DNA of 7,437 bases from Deltaproteobacteria bacterium (GTDB lineage: Bacteria > Myxococcota_A > Polyangia > HGW-17). The translations under genes were made by a program, and so were the position numbers. The stretch spans positions 1-7,437 of the forward strand of contig QKIM01000579.1 in the NCBI GenBank assembly GCA_003249585.1, read 5' to 3'. Shown in pieces: positions 1-4,744 of this stretch. A model generated the notes under the pieces. That model made no database searches. It saw only the letters and a list, made by a program, of their open reading frames with translations, and had not been told where the DNA came from. Positions within the stretch are counted from its first letter, which is position 1; each line of letters begins with the position of its first letter.

Positions 1-738
1 GCCGATGGCCAGGGGGATCAGGGTGAACACGGCGACACTGAGAACGAGCCCCGGGAGGCGTCGGGGGGCCGCACAGAGCTGGTAGAGGCCTGCCGCGACG
101 ATAAAGATCACCGTGGTCTGTTTGGTCCAGAAGGCCAGGGCCAGGAGGAGTCCGGCCACCACGGTGCCCGTGATGGTATGGCCCTTCTCAACGAGCAGCA
201 GCAGCCCCGTCAAACAGAAAAAGAGGTAGAGGGTGTCGTTGCGGACGATGTCCAGCCACGCCCCCGTGAAGAGATAATCGGCGAAAAAGAGCCCCAGTCC
301 CGTGGCGGTCAGGCTCGCGCCAGCCAGAACAAGGGCGCGCCTCCTGAGGGGACGCAGGGGGCCAAAGACGGCCAGCCCGAACACGAGGGCGATGCCGCCC
401 AGCGCGATCACCGAGATGGCTCTCCCCAGAGTCGCCGAGAGGTGGAAGATCCTGCCCAGCCCGGCCAGGAGCAGCACATAAAGAGGAGGATAGGCGAAGG
501 GAATGTGATCGACAGAAGGCGCGGAATACAGGGATTTCCCGTCGATGATGCGCTGCGCATGCAGGAGCATTGAGCCTTCCATCCATTCGAGGTCGAGAGG
601 ATACGCGATACGATAGGCAATGGCGAAGAGGACGACGAGCACGCACGCCAGCCCGAGGACGCCCACGGGGGCCGTGGCGTAGAACCATCGATGGTTCCAC
701 AGTCCCCTGACAGCATCGCTTTTTGCTTGCTTATTCAT
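1..738 (-). CDS. Polytopic membrane glycosyltransferase (GT-C fold, GT39/ArnT-like), N-terminal part
   Basis: The frame opens with ATG at 738-736 and stays open to position 1, giving 246 residues with no stop, so the C-terminus lies outside the window. AGGA at 747-744 sits 5 nt before the start. The product has a short basic N-terminus, a membrane helix near 22-44, then the acidic first loop DLEWMEG (49-55) typical of GT-C enzymes that use polyprenyl-phosphate sugars. An FAYPPLY stretch (81-87) follows, then several hydrophobic helices (about 86-98, 107-126, 136-156, 169-184, 190-204, 208-222, 229-245). DIVRNDTLYLFF (163-174) and FWTKQT (203-208) resemble conserved loops of uncharacterised GT39-like bacterial proteins. 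The likely role is sugar transfer to a lipid or protein at the outer face of the cytoplasmic membrane; the substrate cannot be told. It lies about 20 nt downstream of tRNA-Leu with no terminator between, so it may share that promoter. The GT-C class is fairly secure, the exact family is not. Confidence 0.8.
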   Translation of the reverse strand, partial: MNKQAKSDAVRGLWNHRWFYATAPVGVLGLACVLVVLFAIAYRIAYPLDLEWMEGSMLLHAQRIIDGKSLYSAPSVDHIPFAYPPLYVLLLAGLGRIFHLSATLGRAISVIALGGIALVFGLAVFGPLRPLRRRALVLAGASLTATGLGLFFADYLFTGAWLDIVRNDTLYLFFCLTGLLLLVEKGHTITGTVVAGLLLALAFWTKQTTVIFIVAAGLYQLCAAPRRLPGLVLSVAVFTLIPLAIG

Positions 739-758
739 TGAAATCCTGTAATGAACAG

Positions 759-842
759 TGCGGTTGGAGGGACTCGAACCCTCACAGGCGTATGCCCACT
801 AGAACCTGAATCTAGCGCGTCTACCAATTCCGCCACAACCGC
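759..842 (-). tRNA. tRNA-Leu, anticodon CAG
   Basis: The minus strand folds as a class II tRNA. The acceptor stem GCGGTTG (842-836) pairs with CAACCGC (766-760), with discriminator A at 759. The anticodon stem CTAGA/TCTAG (815-811 and 803-799) encloses the loop TTCAGGT, with anticodon CAG at 808-806. A long variable arm (GGGC/GCCT) and a T arm with loop TTCGAGT follow. The long variable arm and A73 are leucine identity features. CCA is not encoded; the bases after A73 are CTG. A strong promoter lies directly upstream (869-897). Confidence 0.97.
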
Positions 843-844
843 GG

Positions 845-862
845 CGCTCGTGTTATCGAGCG
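845..862 (-). other. Inverted repeat in the 5' leader of tRNA-Leu
   Basis: CGCTCG and CGAGCG form a perfect 6-bp inverted repeat around a 6-nt spacer, ending 2 nt before the mature tRNA 5' end. It covers the expected transcription start of the promoter at 869-897, so only part of it may be in RNA. It could be a leader hairpin for RNase P processing or a DNA site; its function is unknown. Confidence 0.4.
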
Positions 863-868
863 AAGGTG

Positions 869-897
869 AACATAGAGGTTTCCAAGACCGCTGTCAA
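869..897 (-). promoter_or_regulatory. Sigma-70-like promoter for tRNA-Leu
   Basis: On the minus strand TTGACA (897-892) is followed by a 17-nt spacer and TATGTT (874-869), which matches the -10 consensus at 4 of 6 positions. The expected start falls near 860, shortly before the tRNA 5' end at 842. A perfect -35 box with optimal spacing suits a stable-RNA promoter. Confidence 0.75.
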
Positions 898-909
898 GAA
901 AAAAAATGC

Positions 910-938
910 TTGACACACATACCCGTTTTTACTAAACC
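910..938 (+). promoter_or_regulatory. Probable promoter of the small ORF-rpmI-rplT operon
   Basis: TTGACA at 910-915 is a perfect -35 box. At 17 nt spacing lies TAAACC (933-938), a poor -10 box; TACTAA at 930-935 is an alternative at 14 nt. The -35 is clear and the -10 uncertain. Its -35 box is only 12 bp from that of the divergent tRNA-Leu promoter. Confidence 0.5.
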
Positions 939-960
939 GCACTTCCCATGGAGGTTGATT

Positions 961-1119
961 ATGGCTTCATTGACTAAACGACTTATGCAAAAAAGAAGAT
1001 CGAGACTCAACAAGGCTGGCAGAGCCAGAAAAAACCAGTTGTCCATTAAGAGCACGCTGAGCTACGATGAGCTGTTCGCTGGATTTGGTGAGCCCGGGAA
1101 AAAGGCACCTGCCAAATAA
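961..1119 (+). CDS. Small basic protein of unknown function at the head of the L35/L20 operon
   Basis: Fifty-two residues beginning [19 protein letters not shown] at 961 is chosen because GGAGG (950-954) lies 6 nt before it; the frame is open further upstream, but that part runs through the tRNA-Leu gene and promoter region. Residues 1-30 are strongly basic (11 Lys/Arg among the first 24) and probably helical. Residues 34-43 ([10 protein letters not shown]) form a short acidic-hydrophobic segment, followed by a Lys/Pro/Ala tail. There is no signal peptide or membrane segment. The composition resembles small ribosome- or RNA-binding proteins, but I do not recognise a named family, and it is not a remnant of IF3 by sequence. 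It sits 50 nt upstream of rpmI, in the position usually held by infC, so a translation-linked role is a reasonable inference only. Confidence 0.8.
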   Translation: MASLTKRLMQKRRSRLNKAGRARKNQLSIKSTLSYDELFAGFGEPGKKAPAK

Positions 1120-1138
1120 TTAAAAGTTACAATGGGTG

Positions 1139-1153
1139 CTTCCCTCGGGGAAG
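1139..1153 (+). promoter_or_regulatory. Hairpin just upstream of the rpmI ribosome binding site
   Basis: CTTCCC (1139-1144) and GGGAAG (1148-1153) form a perfect 6-bp stem with the loop TCG. It ends 3 nt before the rpmI Shine-Dalgarno AGGAG (1157-1161). The L35/L20 operon is known in several bacteria to be repressed by L20 binding a leader RNA, and this could be part of such a control element. It lacks a T tract, so it is not an intrinsic terminator. The fold is visible; the regulation is inference. Confidence 0.4.
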
Positions 1154-1169
1154 GACAGGAGTTGCCACT

Positions 1170-1367
1170 ATGCCCAAGATGAAAACGAACAGTGCCACGA
1201 AGAAGAGATTCAAGCGTACCGGTTCTGGCAAACTGAAACGGCACCATGCCAGGGCCAGTCACATTCTCACCAAGAAGACCCGGAAGATGAAACGCCGCCT
1301 GCGCGGTGGAGCCATCGTCGACGACACCAATATGGGTAATCTGGATAAGTTGCTGCCTTACCGGTAG
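1170..1367 (+). CDS. rpmI: 50S ribosomal protein L35
   Basis: Sixty-five residues, the normal L35 length, starting [20 protein letters not shown]. The family hallmarks are all present: the PKMKT start, the KKRFK-TGSGK region, the H-A-SHIL-KK stretch (residues 26-36), KRRLR (41-45) and the C-terminal LLPYR. L35 is a basic protein of the large subunit. AGGAG at 1157-1161 lies 8 nt before ATG. rplT follows after 23 nt, the standard arrangement for cotranscription. The usual upstream partner infC is missing. Confidence 0.97.
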   Translation: MPKMKTNSATKKRFKRTGSGKLKRHHARASHILTKKTRKMKRRLRGGAIVDDTNMGNLDKLLPYR

Positions 1368-1390
1368 AGTAGGGCGTTGGAGATACAGTC

Positions 1391-1738
1391 ATGCCGAGAG
1401 TCAAAGGTGGCTTTACCGCCCATAGAAGACATCAAAAAATCCTGAAGGCAGCCAGAGGATACTTCCTCGGCCGCGGCAAACTTTGGCGGACAGCCGTCAT
1501 CCAGGTTCACAGAGCCTGGGCCATGGCTTTCAAAGGCCGTAAGCAGCGCAAGCGCGACATGCGCCGTCTCTGGATCACCCGAATCAATGCCGGTGCCCAC
1601 ATCAGCGGCATCAACTACAGCAACCTCATGCACGGCCTCAAAGAGAAAGGCGTCGAGCTCAACAGAAAGATGCTGGCCGAGCTGGCCGCCAACGAGCCGT
1701 CGGTTTTCGCCCACATCGCGAAGCTGGTAAAAGGTTGA
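1391..1738 (+). CDS. rplT: 50S ribosomal protein L20
   Basis: One hundred and fifteen residues, typical for L20. It shows the basic N-terminal extension (MPRVKGGFTAHRRHQKILK), the ARGYFLGRGKLWRTA segment (21-35), the conserved RKRDMRRLWITRINAG run (53-68) and YSNLMHGLKEKG-ELNRKMLAELA (76-99). L20 is an early large-subunit assembly protein bound to 23S rRNA and in many bacteria the repressor of its own operon. GGAG at 1379-1382 lies 8 nt upstream. No pheS or pheT follows, unlike many genomes. A run of eight C (1740-1747) begins just after the stop codon. Confidence 0.98.
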   Translation: MPRVKGGFTAHRRHQKILKAARGYFLGRGKLWRTAVIQVHRAWAMAFKGRKQRKRDMRRLWITRINAGAHISGINYSNLMHGLKEKGVELNRKMLAELAANEPSVFAHIAKLVKG

Positions 1739-1805
1739 TCCCCCCCCGCGGAAGCCTCGTTTACGAAAGACGAAACCTTCCGGACATGGTACAAGCGTTA
1801 TCTTC

Positions 1806-1833
1806 TTGACAAAAGAGGGTTGGTGCGTATTGT
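1806..1833 (+). promoter_or_regulatory. Promoter of ihfA
   Basis: TTGACA (1806-1811), a 16-nt spacer and TATTGT (1828-1833, 4 of 6 consensus) lie 23 nt upstream of the ihfA ATG. The gap 1739-1856 holds this promoter and an imperfect stem-loop (GGAAG 1750-1754 with CTTCC 1777-1781) lacking a T tract. ihfA can therefore be transcribed independently of rplT, with possible readthrough. Confidence 0.65.
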
Positions 1834-1856
1834 TCCATTCACAAATGAGGTAATGA

Positions 1857-2135
1857 ATGACCAAAGCTGATATCATCGAAAAAGTATACGAACGGATTAC
1901 CAGCCTGTCCAAGCGTGAAGCCTCCGACCTCGTCGAGGCCGTTTTCGAGACCATGAAAGAGACCCTCGGCTCCGGTGAGAGCCTCAAGATCAGTGGCTTC
2001 GGCAGCTTCATCATCCGCGACAAGACCTCCCGCCCCGGGCGCAACCCCAAGACGGGCAAGTCCATCACCATCAGCGAGCGGAAAGTCCTCACCTTCCGCC
2101 CCAGCCAGATTCTGAAGAAATCTCTCAACGAATAG
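1857..2135 (+). CDS. ihfA: Integration host factor alpha subunit (HU/IHF family)
   Basis: Ninety-two residues beginning MTKADIIEKVYERI. The helical dimerisation part (1-38) is followed by the family signature around ISGFGSF (45-51). The DNA-binding beta arm carries RPGRNPKTG (59-67), with the intercalating proline at 64, and VLTFRPSQ (77-84). IHF bends DNA as an alpha/beta heterodimer in the nucleoid. Position downstream of rplT and directly upstream of a merR gene is the common ihfA context, which favours alpha over beta or plain HU. TGAGG (1846-1850) is the ribosome site, 6 nt before ATG. Confidence 0.9.
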   Translation: MTKADIIEKVYERITSLSKREASDLVEAVFETMKETLGSGESLKISGFGSFIIRDKTSRPGRNPKTGKSITISERKVLTFRPSQILKKSLNE

Positions 2136-2137
2136 CA

Positions 2138-2578
2138 GTGTCCATCCACGAGCCCGACCCCACCACCGAGATGTCCCTCGCACAACTGAGCGAGGTGCTC
2201 GGAGTGGGTCCGCACGTGGTGACCTACTGGCTCGTTGAATTCGCCGACGTGGGTTTTGTCGCCCACGACGGTCTCTTCTCGGTTGAGGCGGTCCGTCTGG
2301 CCCGCCTCATCCACCGGTTCCTCCATGAAGAGTACTTTACTCTCCGGGGAGCCAGGCAACTTCTGAGAAAAGTCATTTCGAGTGATTTTTCTGTTGCACT
2401 TTCTGCGGAAGCTGTTATGTTTCCGCAATCCGAGGCCAACGGGCCCGGAACGGAGTCGGTCGAAAGCCGGCTCCAGGCGGCTGAGGCAAGGAAATCGGCC
2501 TTGCAGGAAGTCGCCGGCCTGCTCCTGGTGATTCACCGGGAGCTGGCAAACAATCGGAGCGTGGCGCAGCCTGGTTAG
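2138..2578 (+). CDS. MerR-type transcriptional regulator
   Basis: One hundred and forty-six residues from GTG at 2138, 2 nt after the ihfA stop. ATG at 2171 (residue 12) is an alternative start; neither has a good Shine-Dalgarno, so coupling to ihfA translation favours GTG. Residues 12-37 (LAQLSEVLGVGPHVVTYWLVEF) match the MerR winged-helix HTH, and 47-77 match the second helix pair with EEYFTLRGARQLL. The basic wing between them is shorter and less basic than usual. Residues 80-108 look disordered, and 109-138 is a helix suited to dimerisation. No metal-binding cysteines or effector domain are seen. Short MerR proteins beside ihfA are common and their targets are generally unknown. Codons 140-146 and the TAG stop lie inside the tRNA-Pro gene. 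Confidence 0.85.
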   Translation: MSIHEPDPTTEMSLAQLSEVLGVGPHVVTYWLVEFADVGFVAHDGLFSVEAVRLARLIHRFLHEEYFTLRGARQLLRKVISSDFSVALSAEAVMFPQSEANGPGTESVESRLQAAEARKSALQEVAGLLLVIHRELANNRSVAQPG

Positions 2579-2629
2579 CGCACTTGACTGGGGGTCAAGG
2601 GGTCGGAGGTTCAAATCCTCTCGCTCCGA
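2555..2629 (+). tRNA. tRNA-Pro, anticodon GGG
   Basis: The acceptor stem CGGAGCG (2555-2561) pairs with CGCTCCG (2622-2628), with A73 at 2629. The D stem is GCGC/GCGC (2564-2567, 2578-2581). The anticodon stem is CTTGA/TCAAG (2583-2587, 2595-2599) with anticodon GGG at 2590-2592. The T arm has loop TTCAAAT. CCA is not encoded. The C1-G72 pair and GG in the anticodon are proline identity features. No separate promoter was found, so it is probably processed from the ihfA-merR transcript. A terminator follows after 5 nt. Confidence 0.97.
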
Positions 2630-2634
2630 CAAGG

Positions 2635-2667
2635 AAAGGCACCGGAAACGGTGCCTTTTCCGTTTTT
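2635..2667 (+). terminator. Intrinsic terminator after tRNA-Pro
   Basis: AAAGGCACCG (2635-2644) and CGGTGCCTTT (2649-2658) form a perfect 10-bp stem closed by a GAAA tetraloop, followed by TTTT-CCG-TTTTT to 2667. It ends the ihfA-merR-tRNA-Pro unit. On the minus strand the same stem is followed only by TTTCCTT, so it might also weakly stop transcription arriving from tdk. Confidence 0.88.
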
Positions 2668-2691
2668 GGGCCGTGCACGGGCCTCTGCCGT

Positions 2692-2741
2692 GGCAGGCCT
2701 CCCCGCCGAGGGCAGGCCGCGGCCTGCCGCCCGATACGGGC
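2692..2741. repeat. GC-rich palindrome cluster in the convergent gap
   Basis: GGCAGGCC occurs at 2692-2699 and 2711-2718, and its complement GGCCTGCC at 2721-2728. Thus 2711-2728 is a perfect 18-bp palindrome. GCCCG-ATA-CGGGC (2729-2741) is a further hairpin, and CCGTGCACGG just outside (2671-2680) is also palindromic. The cluster lies between tRNA-Pro and the 3' end of tdk. There is no T tract on either side, so it is not a classical terminator; it may protect or end the tdk mRNA by other means. Confidence 0.6.
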
Positions 2742-2763
2742 CTCATTGAATGGAATCAAGCGA

Positions 2764-3354
2764 TCAATTATGCGTCAGGGTGGTCTGCTGGGGGAGCGGG
2801 TAGGGCTTGAAGCATTTGCGGCAGCGGGCCTCGTAGGCCTCCACGTCGCCGACGACGATGCGCTCCTTGCCTCCTGAGGCGAGGCGCTGGCTGCGGGCGG
2901 CGGGGTTGCCGCAGGCCATGCAGATGGCGAGCGTCTTGGTCACGAACTCGGCCAGCCCCATGAGGGTGATGACGTTGCCGAAGGGCTGGGCCTGGAAGTC
3001 CAGATCGAGCCCCGCCAGGATCACGCGTTTGCCGCTGTTGGCCAGGGTCTCGGCCACCTCCACGATGCGCTCGTCGAAGAAGTGGACCTCATCGATGCCG
3101 ACGACCTCGAGATCCTCCGCCAGGGAGAGGATGGCGGTAGGATCGTTCAGGGAAACACTGGGGAGGGCGGCCTGGGCGCGGGAGACGATCTCCGTCTCGC
3201 TGAACCGATCGTCGATGGAGGGCTTGAAGACCCCGACGCGCTGCCGGGCGTATCGGGCGCGGCGGAGGCGGCGGATGAGCTCCTCGGTCTTGCCGCTGAA
3301 CATGGGACCGACGATGACTTCCATCCAGCCGGTGTCCGTGGGGGCGATGTGCAT
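2764..3354 (-). CDS. tdk: Thymidine kinase (type II)
   Basis: One hundred and ninety-six residues, within the normal range. It phosphorylates thymidine to dTMP with ATP in the salvage pathway, in the cytoplasm. The Walker A motif GPMFSGKT is at 16-23 and the Walker B-like VVGIDEVHFF at 84-93, where Glu89 matches the catalytic base. AGLDLDFQ-QPFG (114-125) is the conserved loop after it. Four zinc-binding cysteines (145, 148, 178, 181) and the lasso region VEAYEARCRKC are intact, so it should be active. GGGAGG (3365-3360) lies 5 nt before ATG. It starts 14 nt after the preceding membrane-protein gene, so it appears to be the last gene of the minus-strand operon. Confidence 0.97.
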   Translation of the reverse strand: MHIAPTDTGWMEVIVGPMFSGKTEELIRRLRRARYARQRVGVFKPSIDDRFSETEIVSRAQAALPSVSLNDPTAILSLAEDLEVVGIDEVHFFDERIVEVAETLANSGKRVILAGLDLDFQAQPFGNVITLMGLAEFVTKTLAICMACGNPAARSQRLASGGKERIVVGDVEAYEARCRKCFKPYPLPQQTTLTHN

Positions 3355-3368
3355 GATGTCCTCCCTTC

Positions 3369-3953
3369 TCAGGCGGTGCCCCGGATCGCGAGGACCCAGA
3401 GGGTGAAGAAAACGGCGTAGGCGAGGGCACTTCGGGCCGCCCAGCGCGGGCGCAGGGCGAGGCCAGGGGTGAGCCCCCGGAAGATGAAGACGAGGACGGC
3501 GCCGACCCAGATCCCCAGCAGGATCAGGGACAGGAGACGTTGAGGCGGGAAGGGCCGGCCGGCGCTGGCGGGGGCCCCGGGGAAGCCCGCCTCCATGAGC
3601 CGGGTGCCCACATCGGCCTTGAGGCGGGTGTCTGTGCCGAGGATGGACCGAGTGGCGGCCAGGGCACGCTGCAGGGCGAGCAGCGGCTTCTCGGCGTCGG
3701 AACGGCCCAGGGAGCGCCGGAGCTGGTGTTCACGCAGGAGCCGGTCCGTGGCGGCCCTGCTGGAGAAGAAGAAGATCCTGCGGTTCTCGGCGGCTTTCTG
3801 GAGGGCGTCGAGCTGGTTTTCCGTGAGGGGGGTGCTGCCGTCACCGGCCACGGCCGGGCGCGCCAGGAGGGCCACCCGAGCCGAGACGAGGCCAAGGAGC
3901 ACCACCAGGGCGGCGACGGCGAGGAGGGCGCGGGTGAGGGCAGGGCGCCGCAT
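3369..3953 (-). CDS. Uncharacterised membrane protein of the ABC transporter operon
   Basis: One hundred and ninety-four residues; I do not recognise the family. An N-terminal hydrophobic helix (8-31) looks like a signal anchor. Residues 40-135 form a mostly helical, charged region with many Arg, Leu and Ala, including the aromatic patch FFFSS (61-65). Two further helices lie at about 139-158 and 174-191, followed by a short tail. The middle region probably lies outside the cytoplasm between helices one and two. ATG at 3953 shares one base with the permease stop (TGATG), so translation is coupled. The ribosome site is weak. Tight linkage suggests an accessory subunit of the ABC complex, which is inference only. 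Confidence 0.8.
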   Translation of the reverse strand: MRRPALTRALLAVAALVVLLGLVSARVALLARPAVAGDGSTPLTENQLDALQKAAENRRIFFFSSRAATDRLLREHQLRRSLGRSDAEKPLLALQRALAATRSILGTDTRLKADVGTRLMEAGFPGAPASAGRPFPPQRLLSLILLGIWVGAVLVFIFRGLTPGLALRPRWAARSALAYAVFFTLWVLAIRGTA

Positions 3954-4744
3954 CAGGTGAGATCCCTGCGGCGGAAGATCACCGCCGAGATCATGAGGAT
4001 GATCCCGGAATACACGAGGGCATAGAGGGCGGTCCAGCCGATGTAGCCCCAGGTGACGAATTCCGCGGTGAGGCTGACATACTGCCCGTTGAAGTCGTGG
4101 CCGTTGGGGACGAAGAGGTACAGCTGCGGGAAGACCTGGAGGAGGCGGTCGGCCAGGTCCCGCATGGCGTCCGCCTGGTACTTCGTGAGGATGATCTGCT
4201 TGAGATCGGGCAGGAGCCGCCCGATGACGATGATGCCCAGGGTGAGCATCCCCGTGATGAAGGGCGTGGAGAAGCTGGAGAAGAGCGTGGTGATGGAGAT
4301 GACGATGAAGACCTCGAAGAGGATCAGCAGCGCGGCCTTGTAAAGCTGGGGCGGGGCCCCCGTCCCCATGAAGAGGGACTGGCCCACCAGGAGCACGAAC
4401 ATGAGCCCGAGGACGAGATAGACCGATGCCGTGAGGCCCAGCATCTTCCCGGCGAGAAACTGGGCTCTGCCCACGGGCTTGGTGAGGATGAGGTAGATGG
4501 TCTTTCGGTCAATTTCTTTGTAGATCAATGAAGTGCCGGTGAAGACCGCCAGGATGAGGCCGAAGGTGCTCAGGAGGCCTATGCCCACGTCGAAGAGGAC
4601 CCGCTTGTCGTTGTGCAGGGAGATGTCCGTGAGAAAGTTCCCCACGAGGATGACCAGGAGGGCGAAGATCCCGATGGAGTAGAGGACCTTGTTGCGGATC
4701 GCCTCACGGTAGGTGTTGCTGGCCAGGGCGAGGATGGGTCCCAT
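3953..4744 (-). CDS. ABC-2 type transporter permease
   Basis: The chosen ATG at 4744 gives 263 residues. It overlaps the ATPase stop by one base (TAATG) and has AAGGA 6 nt upstream. The frame extends further upstream, but that part is Arg/Pro-rich and lies over the ATPase gene. The N-terminal NTYREAIRNKVLY (10-22) and the LIYKEIDRKTIYLILTKPVGR-QFL-GK stretch (73-100) are typical of the NosY-like ABC-2 permease group. Six membrane helices are visible at about 20-39, 53-74, 102-124, 136-158, 161-178 and 233-257, with a large loop at 180-230 before the last helix. It should pair with the upstream ATPase as an exporter or membrane-remodelling machine; the substrate cannot be deduced. Confidence 0.9.
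   Translation of the reverse strand: MGPILALASNTYREAIRNKVLYSIGIFALLVILVGNFLTDISLHNDKRVLFDVGIGLLSTFGLILAVFTGTSLIYKEIDRKTIYLILTKPVGRAQFLAGKMLGLTASVYLVLGLMFVLLVGQSLFMGTGAPPQLYKAALLILFEVFIVISITTLFSSFSTPFITGMLTLGIIVIGRLLPDLKQIILTKYQADAMRDLADRLLQVFPQLYLFVPNGHDFNGQYVSLTAEFVTWGYIGWTALYALVYSGIILMISAVIFRRRDLT

Noticed and set aside
188..716. Two minus-strand open frames and a plus-strand frame (178-573) over the left edge
   Set aside because: The frame from 738 to the window edge encodes a coherent membrane protein with helices and GT-C motifs; the others are its shadows.
751..960. Upstream start at 751 for the small basic ORF
   Set aside because: It would translate through the antisense of tRNA-Leu and the promoters; the GGAGG before 961 marks the likely start.
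1136..1339. Open frame overlapping rpmI in another frame
   Set aside because: rpmI matches L35 end to end; this frame is a shadow with no ribosome site.
1750..1781. Candidate terminator after rplT
   Set aside because: The stem (GGAAG/CTTCC) has bulges and a large interior, and no T tract follows, so it is not supported as an intrinsic terminator.
1358..2746. Long open frame (462 codons) on the minus strand
   Set aside because: It runs antisense through rplT, ihfA, merR and tRNA-Pro, which are all clearly real, and its translation shows no recognisable domain.
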